Shown: positions 8,706-17,948, counted from the stretch's first letter. The stretch is 64,000 nucleotides of DNA from Candidatus Dechloromonas phosphoritropha (GCA_016722705.1 JADKGN010000004.1:1302001-1366000); one strand, 5' to 3'. The notes: generated by a model from the sequence alone, not told the origin. Numbers and translations: made by a program.

Positions 8706-10454
8706 TCAGGTGGCTTTTGCCTTGACGTAGCGCCCCGGCGCCGGCTCGATCTCCTGGTAGGTCGCGTTGCCCGGCTTCTTCGGTGCGGCAATCTTCTTGC
8801 CGCTACGCTGACCAAGCCATTCGGCCCAGTTCGGCCACCAGCTACCCTTCTGCTCGGTGGCTCCGGCTACCCACTCTTCGGCAGTCAGCGCTTCCTCGCT
8901 GTCGTTCACCCAGTAGCTGCGACGGTTCTTCGACGCCGGGTTGATCGAACCGGCAATGTGGCCACTGGCGGCCAACGCGAAGGTGCTCGAGCCACCCAGT
9001 ATCTTGCGCGACAGGTACGCGGCATGCCACAGCACCAGATGATCCTCGCGCGCTGCCATGATGTAAGACGGAACGTTGATCTTGCCGAGATCGATCTTCT
9101 GACCCAGCATCTCCAGTTTGCCCGGTACGCGCAGGTTGTTGGCCAGGTACATGTTGCGCAGATACCAGGTGAAGCACGGCCCCGGCAGGTTGGTGCTGTC
9201 CGAGTTCCAGTAGAGCAGATCGAACGGCTTCGGCTTGTCGCCCTTCAGATAGTTGCCGACGACGTATTGCCAGATCAGGTCGTTGGAACGCAACGCCGAG
9301 AACACCGCAGCCAGGTCACGGCCGTGCATGACGCCGCCCTTGCCGATCTTGGCCTCGTACGCCGCGACACCGGCCTCGGTCACCAGTGAGCCGATTTCGC
9401 CCGGTTCGGAATAGTCGAGCAGGGACGTCATCAGGGTCAGGCTCTCCACCGGATCCTCGCCGCGCGCCCTGAGCAAGGCCAGCGCCGAGCAGATCAGCGG
9501 ACCGCCGATGCAGAAGCCGAGCACGTTGGGCTTGGCCACGCCGGTGATCTCGGGCACGATGCGCAGCGCCGTCAGCGGGCCCATCTCCAGGTAATCCTCC
9601 CAGGTGATCTTCGCTTGCTCCTCGGTGGCGCTGCGCCACGAAACGAGGAACACGGTGAAGCCCTGCTCGACGATATAACCGACAAACGAATTGTCCGGTT
9701 GCAGGTCCATCAGGTAATACTTGTTGATGAACGGCGGGAAGATCAGCAGCGGCCGTTCCGCCACCTTGGCGGTGGTCGGGGTGTACTGGATCAACTGGAT
9801 CAGTTCATTCTCATAGACGACGGTGCCGGGCGTGGTCGCGATGTTCTTGCCGATCTCGAACGCTGCCTCGTCGGTCATCGAAATGCGGCCCTTCTGCAGG
9901 TCCTCCAGCATGTTCTTGAGGCCGTTGGTAATGCTCTCACCCTTGGTCTCGGCCGCAATCTTCATGAATTCCGGGTTGGTCGCGGCAAAGTTGGATGGCG
10001 CCATGGCCTCCACCAGCAAGCGGGTCACGAACTGCATCCGCGTCTTGTTGGGCCCCTCTTCGATCGGCGCCGTCTCGGCAGCCTTGGTCAGGAAAGCGGA
10101 GTTGAGCAGGTAAGCCTGGCGCAGATAATCGAAAAACGGGTTTTCGGCCCACTCCGGCGCGTTGAAGCGGCGATCGCCCGGCTCCGGCTTCACCAGTGGC
10201 TCGGCGGCCTCGCCCTGCTTGCGCTGCAGCATCGACTGCCACAACTGGGCGTGCTGCGCGGCGAACTCCTGCTGCATCTTGGCAAACGGTTCAAGATCGG
10301 GCATCGGCATCGCCGGCAGCGCAGGGGGGCTGCCCGCTGCGGGCGACCCCGACTGCTGCTTGGTAAGAAAGTCCATATAGGCCTGGGTCATCGACTGGCC
10401 GGCCTGCATCATCTGCTGAAAGACATCCTTGGTTGGATCTGGCGGAACGGACAT
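8706..10454 (-). CDS. phaC: Class I poly(3-hydroxyalkanoate) synthase
   Basis: Polymerises (R)-3-hydroxyacyl-CoA into the storage polyester PHA at the granule surface. The protein has 582 residues, typical for class I. The lipase-like box GFCIGG places the catalytic Cys near residue 315. The partner Asp is probably in AAREDHLVLWH and the His in ASGHIAGSINPASKNRR. The N-terminal portion (about residues 1-60) is Met/Gln/Pro rich with a phasin-like helix. AGGAGG 8-9 bp upstream of the ATG fixes the start at MSVPPDPTKD, although the frame stays open further upstream. The gene stands alone: no phaA, phaB or phasin gene is nearby. Confidence 0.95.
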   Translation of the reverse strand: MSVPPDPTKDVFQQMMQAGQSMTQAYMDFLTKQQSGSPAAGSPPALPAMPMPDLEPFAKMQQEFAAQHAQLWQSMLQRKQGEAAEPLVKPEPGDRRFNAPEWAENPFFDYLRQAYLLNSAFLTKAAETAPIEEGPNKTRMQFVTRLLVEAMAPSNFAATNPEFMKIAAETKGESITNGLKNMLEDLQKGRISMTDEAAFEIGKNIATTPGTVVYENELIQLIQYTPTTAKVAERPLLIFPPFINKYYLMDLQPDNSFVGYIVEQGFTVFLVSWRSATEEQAKITWEDYLEMGPLTALRIVPEITGVAKPNVLGFCIGGPLICSALALLRARGEDPVESLTLMTSLLDYSEPGEIGSLVTEAGVAAYEAKIGKGGVMHGRDLAAVFSALRSNDLIWQYVVGNYLKGDKPKPFDLLYWNSDSTNLPGPCFTWYLRNMYLANNLRVPGKLEMLGQKIDLGKINVPSYIMAAREDHLVLWHAAYLSRKILGGSSTFALAASGHIAGSINPASKNRRSYWVNDSEEALTAEEWVAGATEQKGSWWPNWAEWLGQRSGKKIAAPKKPGNATYQEIEPAPGRYVKAKAT

Positions 10455-10760
10455 GGGAATTGCCTCCTCATTGTGGTTATCGCGAAAAGCGGGTACATCA
10501 TGATCCCGACCGGGCTTATTCTGCGGCAATTCGCGCACCGCGCATAGTGAGCGACAAAATTCCGGCACGATTATCGGCAACTTGAGCGGCTGGCGCTGGC
10601 TTCGACCTGCCTGATTTCAACGACGACCCGCTCGAGATCGATCACTGGTAGTGGACGGTGCTCGCCCATGATGGTTGTTGGATACGGACGCCGACCAGCA
10701 AGCCTGTCGCGGTCGACCACCATATTTCGGCATTTTCCGCAGTCGACCGCAACAGCCTGT
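10455..10760. other. Intergenic region phaC/ahcY with a protein-tail remnant
   Basis: Divergent intergenic region. On the plus strand at about 10592-10651 a short frame reads GFDLPDFNDDPLEIDHW followed by TAG. It looks like the C-terminus of a real protein, but a stop lies a few codons upstream, so only a remnant is present. A 67-codon minus-strand frame starting at 10774 is also open. It looks weak and has no recognisable family. Confidence 0.3.
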
Positions 10761-10787
10761 TTGGGCACGGACAAATCGGTTTATAAT
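10761..10787 (+). promoter_or_regulatory. Probable sigma-70 promoter of ahcY
   Basis: TATAAT at 10782-10787 is a consensus -10 box just before the riboswitch. TTGGGC at 10761-10766 is a possible, imperfect -35 with short spacing (15 bp). The -10 assignment is the stronger part. Confidence 0.55.
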
Positions 10788-10797
10788 CCGCCACCTA

Positions 10798-10910
10798 CCG
10801 AGGAGCGCTGCAGGGGATGTCTCTCTCAGGCTCGGTTTTGAACGGCGCTCACCCATTAAACCCCGTGCCGGGCACGGGATGCCGGGTGAGCATCCCTCCC
10901 GGCCACAGTT
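10798..10910 (+). ncRNA. S-adenosylhomocysteine (SAH) riboswitch
   Basis: The sequence contains the conserved SAH-aptamer blocks in order: CGAGGAGCGCTGCA, then CAGGCTCG, then AACGGCGCTCACCC. A GC-rich hairpin follows (CCCGTGCCGGGCACGGG region). GAGCG pairs with CGCTC and CGAG with CTCG, forming the H-type pseudoknot core. It ends just before the ahcY ribosome site (AGGAG at about 10916). In this class SAH binding turns expression on, which suits the gene that removes SAH. Confidence 0.92.
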
Positions 10911-10925
10911 ATTCAGGAGCTTACT

Positions 10926-12326
10926 GTGGCTGAATTCAAAGACTGCGTTATCGCTGACATCAACCTTGCCGACTGGGGTCGCAAGGAAATCCGCATTGCC
11001 GAAACCGAAATGCCCGGCCTGATGGCCATTCGCGAGGAATTCGCGAAAACGCAACCGCTCAAGGGCGCGCGCATCACCGGGTCGCTGCACATGACCATCC
11101 AGACCGCCGTGCTGATCGAAACGCTAACGGCGCTCGGCGCCGAAGTCCGCTGGGCGTCGTGCAACATCTTCTCGACCCAGGACCACGCCGCCGCCGCGAT
11201 CGCTGCGCAAAACATCCCGGTCTTCGCCGTCAAGGGCGAGTCGCTCGCCGATTACTGGGATTACACCCACCGCATCTTCGAATGGGCCGACGGCGGCTAC
11301 TCCAACATGATCCTCGACGACGGCGGCGATGCGACACTGCTCCTGCACCTCGGCGCCCGCACCGAAAAGGACATTTCCGTGCTGGCCAAGCCGGGTTCCG
11401 AGGAAGAAACCATCCTCTTCGCCGCGATCAAGGCCAAACTGGCCGTTGATCCGACCTGGTACTCCGTGCGCCTCGCCCAGATCAAGGGCGTCACCGAGGA
11501 AACGACGACCGGCGTCCATCGCCTGTACCAGATGCACGAGCGCGGCGAACTCAAGTTCCCGGCGATCAACGTCAACGACTCGGTCACCAAGTCCAAGTTC
11601 GACAACCTCTATGGTTGCCGCGAATCGCTGGTCGACAGCGTCAAACGCGCCACTGACGTCATGATCGCCGGCAAGGTCGCCCTGATCGCCGGTTACGGCG
11701 ATGTCGGCAAGGGTTCGGCGCAGGCCATGCGCGCGCTGTCGGCCCAGGTCTGGGTCACCGAGATCGACCCAATCTGTGCGCTGCAAGCCGCCATGGAAGG
11801 CTACCGCGTCGTCACCATGGAATACGCTGCCGACAAGGCCGACATCTTCGTCACCGCCACCGGCAACTATCACGTCATCACCCATGATCACATGGCGGCG
11901 ATGAAGGATCAGGCCATCGTCTGCAACATCGGCCACTTCGACAACGAAATCGACGTCGCTTCGGTCGAGAAATACCAGTGGGAAGAAATCAAGCCGCAGG
12001 TCGATCACATCATCTTCCCCGATGGCAAGCGCATCATCATGCTGGCCAAGGGCCGTCTGGTGAACCTCGGCTGTGGCACCGGGCATCCGTCCTATGTCAT
12101 GTCGTCTTCGTTCGCCAACCAGACCATCGCCCAGATCGAGCTGTTCACGCGCACCGCCGACTATCCGGTCGGCGTCTATACGCTGCCCAAGCATCTCGAC
12201 GAGAAGGTCGCCCGCCTGCAACTGAAAAAACTGAACGCGCAACTGAGCAAGCTGACCGACGCGCAGGCTGGCTACATCGGCGTTTCCACCGACGGCCCAT
12301 ACAAGGCCGAGCACTACCGCTACTGA
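10926..12326 (+). CDS. ahcY: S-adenosylhomocysteinase
   Basis: Hydrolyses S-adenosylhomocysteine to adenosine and homocysteine with bound NAD, in the cytoplasm. 466 residues, the long bacterial form with the extra loop around residues 150-190. The start is GTG, placed by AGGAG about 6 bp upstream and by the conserved N-terminus. The NAD-binding motif GYGDVGKGSAQ lies near residue 255. Substrate-binding SNMILDDGGD and the C-terminal GPYKAEHYRY are intact. It heads a same-strand run with tlyA and metF, joining SAH removal to methyl-group resupply. Confidence 0.97.
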   Translation: MAEFKDCVIADINLADWGRKEIRIAETEMPGLMAIREEFAKTQPLKGARITGSLHMTIQTAVLIETLTALGAEVRWASCNIFSTQDHAAAAIAAQNIPVFAVKGESLADYWDYTHRIFEWADGGYSNMILDDGGDATLLLHLGARTEKDISVLAKPGSEEETILFAAIKAKLAVDPTWYSVRLAQIKGVTEETTTGVHRLYQMHERGELKFPAINVNDSVTKSKFDNLYGCRESLVDSVKRATDVMIAGKVALIAGYGDVGKGSAQAMRALSAQVWVTEIDPICALQAAMEGYRVVTMEYAADKADIFVTATGNYHVITHDHMAAMKDQAIVCNIGHFDNEIDVASVEKYQWEEIKPQVDHIIFPDGKRIIMLAKGRLVNLGCGTGHPSYVMSSSFANQTIAQIELFTRTADYPVGVYTLPKHLDEKVARLQLKKLNAQLSKLTDAQAGYIGVSTDGPYKAEHYRY

Positions 12327-12335
12327 GAGGCATAA

Positions 12336-12689
12336 ATGCTGCAACTCATCGTGATCTGGGTCATCAATGCCCTGGCATTGCTGGCCTTGCCCTACGTCTT
12401 CTCGTCGATTCACGTCGCGAGTTTCGGGACGGCGCTGCTGGTGGCGCTCGTCCTCGGCCTGATCAACACCTTGTTGCGTCCGCTGCTCGTTCTGCTAACA
12501 CTGCCGGTGACGCTGCTGACGCTCGGGCTATTCATCTTCGTCATCAACGCCCTCCTCTTTCAGATGGCCGGCCATCTGGTCAGCGGTTTCGAGGTCGGCG
12601 GCTTCTGGTCGGCGCTGTTCGGGTCGATCGGCTACAGCGTGATCTCGTGGGCGCTGCACGCGCTGGTTTTCTCGCAAAAGTCCAGCTAA
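12336..12689 (+). CDS. Phage-holin-like (YvlD/DUF360) membrane protein
   Basis: 117 residues with about four hydrophobic helices: near residues 3-22, 28-50, 55-80 and 88-110. The pattern GLINTLLRPLLVLLTLPVTL is typical of the YvlD/phage-holin family IV group. Such proteins often sit between ahcY and metF in betaproteobacteria, with unknown function. It follows ahcY by 9 bp and abuts tlyA, so it belongs to the same transcript. Confidence 0.85.
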   Translation: MLQLIVIWVINALALLALPYVFSSIHVASFGTALLVALVLGLINTLLRPLLVLLTLPVTLLTLGLFIFVINALLFQMAGHLVSGFEVGGFWSALFGSIGYSVISWALHALVFSQKSS

Positions 12690-13433
12690 ATGCCAAGGGC
12701 CGACCAGTTGCTCGTCGCATCCGGACTTGCGGCCTCGCGCACCGCTGCCCAGCGCATGATTGCCGCTGGTCGGGTCAACTGGCCGGGCGGCATCGTCGCC
12801 AAGGCAGCACTGGATTTAGCCCCTGAAACGCTGTTGACCGTGACAGCCGACCCGGAAGACCGTTTCGTCTCGCGCGGCGGACTGAAACTGGCCGGCGCGC
12901 TGGCCGCCTCCGGTATCGATGTCGCGGGCCGAACCTGCCTCGATGTCGGGCAGTCCACCGGCGGCTTCACCGACTGCCTGCTGCAGGCCGGTGCCCGGCA
13001 CGTCGTCGGTCTCGATGTCGGACACGGACAGCTTCACTCCCGGCTGCTGGCCGATTCCCGCGTCACCGCGATCGAGGGCATCAACTGCCGGTCGCTGGTC
13101 GCCGCCGATCTCGGCAGCGCCTTGCCGAACAAGGGATTCGACCTGATCGTCGGCGATCTGTCCTTCATCTCGCTGACGCTCGTCCTGCCGCAACTCCCGC
13201 CACTGCTGGCCGCCGGCGGCGACCTGCTGCTGCTGGTCAAGCCGCAGTTCGAAGTCGGTTCCGGCAACATCGGCAAGGGCGGCATCGTGCGCGACCCGAG
13301 CCTCTATGGCGAAGTCGAAAACAAGTTGCGCCAATGCGCTGCCAGCCTCGGCCTCGCAGTCCGTGCCTGGTTCGCCAGTCCGATTACCGGCGGCGACGGC
13401 AACCGCGAATTCTTCATCTGGTTGAACAAATGA
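12690..13433 (+). CDS. tlyA: TlyA-family rRNA 2'-O-methyltransferase / hemolysin-like
   Basis: 247 residues. An N-terminal S4 RNA-binding domain (about 1-60, RADQLLVASGLAASRTAAQR) is followed by an FtsJ-like SAM-dependent methyltransferase domain (VSRGGLKLAGAL, then DVGQSTGGFTDCLLQAGA as the SAM motif, VGDLSFISL and LVKPQFE). TlyA homologues methylate ribose at rRNA cytidines, yielding SAH. That makes a biochemical link to ahcY. The start abuts the upstream stop, and the end overlaps metF by 4 bp (ATGA), implying translational coupling. Confidence 0.92.
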   Translation: MPRADQLLVASGLAASRTAAQRMIAAGRVNWPGGIVAKAALDLAPETLLTVTADPEDRFVSRGGLKLAGALAASGIDVAGRTCLDVGQSTGGFTDCLLQAGARHVVGLDVGHGQLHSRLLADSRVTAIEGINCRSLVAADLGSALPNKGFDLIVGDLSFISLTLVLPQLPPLLAAGGDLLLLVKPQFEVGSGNIGKGGIVRDPSLYGEVENKLRQCAASLGLAVRAWFASPITGGDGNREFFIWLNK

Positions 13434-14254
13434 AAACTGAAATCTCCATCGAATTCTTTCCCCCGCAGACGCCGGAAGGCATGGAAAAGCTGCGCGCCAC
13501 CTGGGCACGGCTGGCCGAGTTGAAACCCGCATTTTTCTCGGTCACTTACGGCGCCGGTGGCTCGACACGCGAGCGCACCATCGCCGTGGTCAAGGAAATC
13601 GCCGCCGGGGGCTTTACCGCCGCCCCCCATCTGTCGTGCATCGGTTCGACCCGCGACAACATTCGCGAAATCCTGGCGGATTACAAGGCGGCCGGCATCC
13701 GGCGCACCGTCGCCCTGCGCGGCGACCTGCCCTCGGGCATGGCTGAGGCCGGCGAATTCCGCCACGCCAACGAACTGGTCGAATTCATCCGCGGCGAAAC
13801 CGACGACTGGTTCACCATCGAAGTCGCCGCCTACCCGGAATGGCACCCGCAGGCGCGCAGCCCAAGGGACGATCTCGCGGCTTTCGCGCGCAAGGTCAGG
13901 GCTGGCGCCAACTCGGCGATCACCCAGTATTTCTACAACGCCGACGCCTATTTCCATTTCGTCGACAAAGCCCGGGCGCTCGGAGTCGAGATCCCCATCG
14001 TGCCCGGCATCATGCCGATCGCCGGCTTCAGCAAGCTGGCCCGCTTCTCGGACGCCTGCGGCGCCAACATCCCGCGCTGGATGCGCAAGAAATTCGAGAG
14101 TTTCGGCGACGATGCCGACTCGATCCGCGCCTTTGGCCTCGATGTCGTCAGCGAACTGTGCGAACGCCTGCTCAAGGGCGGCGCCCCCGGCCTGCACTTT
14201 TACAGCATGAACCAGTCGGCGCTGACGATGGAGATTTGCAAACGACTCGGCTGA
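13430..14254 (+). CDS. metF: 5,10-methylenetetrahydrofolate reductase
   Basis: FAD enzyme that reduces methylene-THF to methyl-THF for methionine synthesis. 274 residues, single-domain bacterial form. EISIEFFPPQTPEG at the N-terminus, FSVTYGAGGSTRERT, RGDLPSG and IVPGIMPI are the family motifs. It starts inside the tlyA stop (ATGA). The last residues, YSMNQSALTMEICKRLG, are intact. A second, diverged copy of this tail occurs at 20549-20596, and the likely transcription terminator lies beyond that copy, not here. Confidence 0.96.
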   Translation: MKTEISIEFFPPQTPEGMEKLRATWARLAELKPAFFSVTYGAGGSTRERTIAVVKEIAAGGFTAAPHLSCIGSTRDNIREILADYKAAGIRRTVALRGDLPSGMAEAGEFRHANELVEFIRGETDDWFTIEVAAYPEWHPQARSPRDDLAAFARKVRAGANSAITQYFYNADAYFHFVDKARALGVEIPIVPGIMPIAGFSKLARFSDACGANIPRWMRKKFESFGDDADSIRAFGLDVVSELCERLLKGGAPGLHFYSMNQSALTMEICKRLG

Positions 14255-15768
14255 AAGCACTGGCGCGCCATGCGCTAAAGTAATCGCCTTCCGGTGCCTG
14301 GCACCAAATCGACAAGAAACCAGCCCATGGCGATCAAGAAATCCGAACTCTATTCCTCCCTCTGGGCCTCCTGCGACGAACTGCGTGGTGGCATGGATGC
14401 CAGCCAGTACAAGGACTACGTTCTTGTCCTGCTGTTCGTCAAATACGTTTCCGACAAATACGCCGGCGTGCCGTATGCGCCGATCACCATCCCTGACGGT
14501 GCCAGCTTCAAGGACATGGTCGCCCTCAAGGGCAAGCCGGACATCGGCGACCAGATCAACAAGAAGATCATCGGCCCGCTGGCCAACGCCAACAAGCTGT
14601 CCGACATGCCGGATTTCAACGATCCGGGCAAGCTGGGCAGCGGCCAAGAGATTGTCGACCGTCTCACCAACCTGATTTCGATCTTCGAAAACAAGGCGCT
14701 CGACTTCAGCAAGAACCGCGCGGACGGCGACGACATTCTCGGCGACGCCTACGAATACCTGATGCGCCACTTTGCCGCCGAGAGCGGCAAGAGCAAAGGC
14801 CAGTTCTACACGCCTGCCGAAGTCAGCCGCATCATGGCGCGAATCATTGGCATCCACGAGGCTGTCACCACCAACAACACCACCGTGTATGACCCGACTT
14901 GTGGTTCAGGTTCACTGCTCTTGAAAGTGGGCGACGAAGCCCACGCCAAGGTCACGCTCTACGGCCAGGAAAAAGATGCCGCCACTTCCGGTCTGGCGCG
15001 GATGAACATGATCCTGCACAACAACCCGACGGCGGAGATCAAGCAGGGCAACACACTGGACAATCCACGTTTCACCAGTGACGATGGCCAGCTCAAGACT
15101 TTCGACTTCGTCGTTGCCAATCCGCCGTTCAGCGATAAGCGTTGGAGCACCGGCCTTGATCCACTCAATGATCCGCACGGGCGATTCAAGCATTTCGGCA
15201 CGCCGCCAGCCAAACAGGGCGATTTCGCCTACCTGCTGCATATCGTTCGCTCGCTGCGCAGCGCCGGCAAAGCTGCCTGCATCCTGCCGCACGGCGTTCT
15301 GTTTCGCGGCAACGCTGAAGCCGACATTCGCCGCAACCTGATTCGCAAGGGCTACATCAAGGGCATCATCGGGCTACCGGCCAACCTGTTCTACGGCACC
15401 GGCATTCCCGCCTGCATCGTCGTCATCGACAAGGAAAACGCCCACACCCGCAAGGGCATCTTTATGATCGACGCCAGCGCCGGATACATGAAGGATGGCC
15501 CCAAGAACCGCCTGCGCGACTGCGACATTCACAAGATCGTCGATACCTTCAACCGCCGCGACGACAGCGACCCCAAGTATTCGCGCATGGTCGGCATCGA
15601 AGAAATCGAGAAGAACGACTTCAACCTCAATATCCCGCGCTACATCGACAGCCAGCAGGCCGAAGACATTCAGGACATCGAAGGCCACCTGAAAGGCGGC
15701 ATCCCCAGTACCGACGTCGATGCCTTGCAGGCGTACTGGCATGTCTGCCCGCAGCTACGGCAAACGCT

Positions 15769-15804
15769 TTTCTCCCCTCGCCCTCAGGGAGAGGGGCTGG
15801 GGGT
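15769..15804. repeat. Palindromic repeat inside hsdM
   Basis: Sequence of the form CCCTCGCCCTCAGGGAGAGG followed by GGCTGGGGGT, continuing as GAGGG after the IS at 17092. It folds as a hairpin and resembles intergenic palindromic repeats common in proteobacteria. It lies within the hsdM reading frame and adds about 10 residues (SPRPQGEGLGVRA) not expected in HsdM. The downstream part was then used as the ISAs1 target. Confidence 0.5.
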
Positions 15805-17081
15805 CAGGGCCTCCGCACTCGGAATGAATAATTCCATTTGTCATTATCTCCCTGAAAAAGTCGTTAACATTCAGCACGTTACGCCATCATCTTGCAAACC
15901 CATCGAAAATCACGTCTGCTCTCGTCTTTTGGGTGTCCCCAATGAGCGCGACGAAAGGTCTGGTTTTGATGGAATGCTTGAACGAAATCGATGATCCCCG
16001 AAAGGCCAGCAATGGGACGCGGCATGACTTTCGGGAGATGCTCGTGATGGCGATCGCCGGTGTTCTCTCGGATTGCGACAGTGTGGAAGACGCTGCTGCC
16101 TGGGCGCAATCGCGTGAGCAGTGGTTGCGTCGGTTTCTGGTGCTGAAAAATGGCGTGCCGTCCGAAGACACCTTTCTGCGACTCTTTCGCCTGCTTGATC
16201 CTGGGCAATTCGAAGCCAGCTTCCGGCGCTGGGTGACTCAGGCCGTACCGACGTTGGCAGGAACGATTGCGGTCGACGGCAAAACGGTGCGTGGATCGGG
16301 CAATGGTGGCGAAGACGCCATTCACCTGGTTAGCGCCTTCGCCACCCAACTGGGCATTGCCCTGGGTCAGGAGAAGGTCTGCGGCAAGAGCAACGAAATC
16401 ACCGCCATTCCCGAATTGCTTGAAGCGCTTGCGATCGACGGCTTTCTGGTCAGTATCGATGCCATGGGCTGCCAGCGCGCCATTGCCCGAAAGATCATTG
16501 ACAAAAAAGCGGATTACCTGCTCGCCGTCAAAGGCAATCAACCCAAGCTGTTCAACGCGATCCAGGGCGCTTTCATTGATCGTCGAGAGACAGCGGGGCG
16601 AAACGAACACGTCGAGAAATCGCATGGCCGCGTGGTGGCGCAAATCGCGTCGATCCTGCCAGCGGAAGGCGTCGTGGTGTTGGCTGACTGGCCGGAGTGC
16701 GCCGTCATTGGCCGCATTGACTCGGTACGTCAGGTCACCGGCAAGGCGGCGACGCTGGAGCAACGGTATTACATTGCCTCGCGGGCTTTGACGCCTGAGC
16801 AACTGGCCCAAGCGGCCCGTAGCCATTGGGGAATCGAGAACCAACTTCATTGGATGCTTGATGTCACGATGGGCGAGGACGGCAGTACGGTGCGTAAAGA
16901 CCATGCGCCACAAAACCTCTCCCTGCTCAAGAAGATCGTCCTCAATCTCATTCGCCTGGATAAGACCGACAAAAAGAAATGCAGCTTGCGCTTGAAGCGC
17001 AAGCGGGCAGCCTGGGATGATGAGGTACGCATGAACATGTTGGGATTTCCGGCATTATGATGTTCGAGTGCGGAGGCCCTG
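15805..17081 (+). mobile_element. ISAs1-family insertion sequence
   Basis: Terminal inverted repeats CAGGGCCTCCGCACTCG (from 15805) and its complement (to 17081). A perfect 10-bp direct repeat, GGCTGGGGGT, flanks both sides (15795-15804 and 17082-17091). Deleting the IS and one repeat restores the hsdM frame, which confirms the boundaries. Confidence 0.93.
15942..17060 (+). CDS. ISAs1-family transposase
   Basis: About 372 residues, full length. It has the N-terminal DDE_Tnp_1-associated domain (IDDPRKASNGTRHDFREMLV), TIAVDGKTVRGS with the first catalytic Asp, SIDAMGCQRAIA with the second Asp, and the C-terminal HWGIENQLHWMLDVTMGED with the Glu. The ATG at 15942 is chosen, and MECLNEI at 15969 is an alternative. 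The gene appears intact, so the IS may still be mobile. Confidence 0.92.
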   Translation: MSATKGLVLMECLNEIDDPRKASNGTRHDFREMLVMAIAGVLSDCDSVEDAAAWAQSREQWLRRFLVLKNGVPSEDTFLRLFRLLDPGQFEASFRRWVTQAVPTLAGTIAVDGKTVRGSGNGGEDAIHLVSAFATQLGIALGQEKVCGKSNEITAIPELLEALAIDGFLVSIDAMGCQRAIARKIIDKKADYLLAVKGNQPKLFNAIQGAFIDRRETAGRNEHVEKSHGRVVAQIASILPAEGVVVLADWPECAVIGRIDSVRQVTGKAATLEQRYYIASRALTPEQLAQAARSHWGIENQLHWMLDVTMGEDGSTVRKDHAPQNLSLLKKIVLNLIRLDKTDKKKCSLRLKRKRAAWDDEVRMNMLGFPAL

Positions 17082-17509
17082 GGCTGGGGGTGAGGGCTGG
17101 CTATCTCGATCTCGCCGTCGGCAAGCAGGCCATCAAGCCCACCATCTACGAGCACCCGGAATTCGTCAGCTTCATCGACAGCATGAGCGCCCTGTTTGCC
17201 GGCTGGCAGCAGCGCAGCGCCCAAACGCTCAAAGCCTTGCAAGCTGGCTGCCAGCCCAAGACCGTCATCCATGAACTGGCCGAAGACCTGCTCGCCCATT
17301 ACACCGGCAAACTGCTGATCGACAAATACGCCGTCTATCAGCACCTGATGGATTACTGGGCGACGACGATGCAGGATGACTGCTACCTGATCCGCCTGCG
17401 ATGATTTTCATGGTTGCTCGCGCTAATTCCTCGTGGGTCGCCGCCTGTTTTCATCAACAAATATCCAGGTATCCGGCTTGTGCAAGGTCAGGTATTGCAA
17501 AATTCATGG

Positions 17510-17523
17510 CAGCATATATGCTG
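17510..17523. promoter_or_regulatory. Palindromic operator and promoter of the PIN/RHH module
   Basis: CAGCATATATGCTG is a perfect 14-bp palindrome six bases before the PIN-toxin ATG. It overlaps a possible -10 (TATGCT), with TTGCAA at 17495-17500 as -35 and a 16-bp gap. This is the expected position for RHH autorepression. Confidence 0.6.
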
Positions 17524-17528
17524 TCACT

Positions 17529-17948
17529 ATGATTTCTATCGTTATCGATACCAATGTGTTCATCGCGGGCTTGCGCTCGGCCGGCGGTGCGTCGCGGGCG
17601 GTATTGCGCCGCGCGCTGGAAGGAAGATTTCAGCCCCTTTTCGGCAATGCGCTGTGGCTGGAATACCAGGACTTGCTCGGTCGCCCGGTTTGGGGGGATG
17701 CCACCACGCCTGCCGAGCGCCTTCAGGTATTGGCGGCGCTGGCAAAACAAGGGCGTTGGGTCACGGTGTATTACGGCTGGCGGCCCAATTTGCCGGATGA
17801 GGCCGACAACCACCTGATAGAACTTGCGTTGGCAGGTGGGGCTGCGGCCATCGTTACGCACAATCTACGTGACATCAGAGGCGGCGAATTGCGCCTTGGC
17901 AATCTGCGGGTACTCACTCCCGCGCAATGTTTGGAGGAATGGAAATGA
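17529..17948 (+). CDS. PIN-domain toxin (COG1569 type)
   Basis: 139 residues. Putative ribonuclease of the PIN family: N-terminal VIDTNVFIAGL with the first acidic metal ligand, E in LEYQDLL, PDEADNHLIELALAGGA with the central acidic cluster, and IVTHNLRDIRG. It overlaps the following RHH gene by 4 bp, giving toxin-first order. The start at MISIVIDTN is preferred over the longer frame because the family begins there and the operator lies directly upstream. It sits between the hsdM and hsdR remains. Confidence 0.88.
   Translation: MISIVIDTNVFIAGLRSAGGASRAVLRRALEGRFQPLFGNALWLEYQDLLGRPVWGDATTPAERLQVLAALAKQGRWVTVYYGWRPNLPDEADNHLIELALAGGAAAIVTHNLRDIRGGELRLGNLRVLTPAQCLEEWK

Larger units (their letters stand above)
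14327..17404 (+). pseudogene. hsdM: Type I restriction-modification methylase HsdM, disrupted
   Basis: N6-adenine methylase subunit. The N-terminal coiled domain (SELYSSLWASCDELRGGMDA) and catalytic core are present: SAM motif DPTCGSGSLLL near residue 190 and NPPF near 265. After SPRPQGEGLGVRA, encoded by a palindromic insert, the gene is split by the ISAs1 element. Removing the IS plus one 10-bp duplicate restores the frame to GYLDLAVGKQAIKPTIYEHP, but the protein stops at DDCYLIRLR. That is probably short of the usual C-terminus. No hsdS follows. Confidence 0.88.

Noticed and set aside
10571..10774. 67-codon minus-strand frame upstream of ahcY
   Set aside because: Starts with ATG but no family, no clear ribosome site, and overlaps the protein-tail remnant on the other strand; not strong enough to call.
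11124..12413. 429-codon minus-strand frame opposite ahcY
   Set aside because: Antisense shadow of a highly conserved gene with a riboswitch on the plus strand.
13304..14857. 517-codon minus-strand frame opposite metF and hsdM
   Set aside because: It spans two unrelated plus-strand genes and has composition typical of reversed codons.
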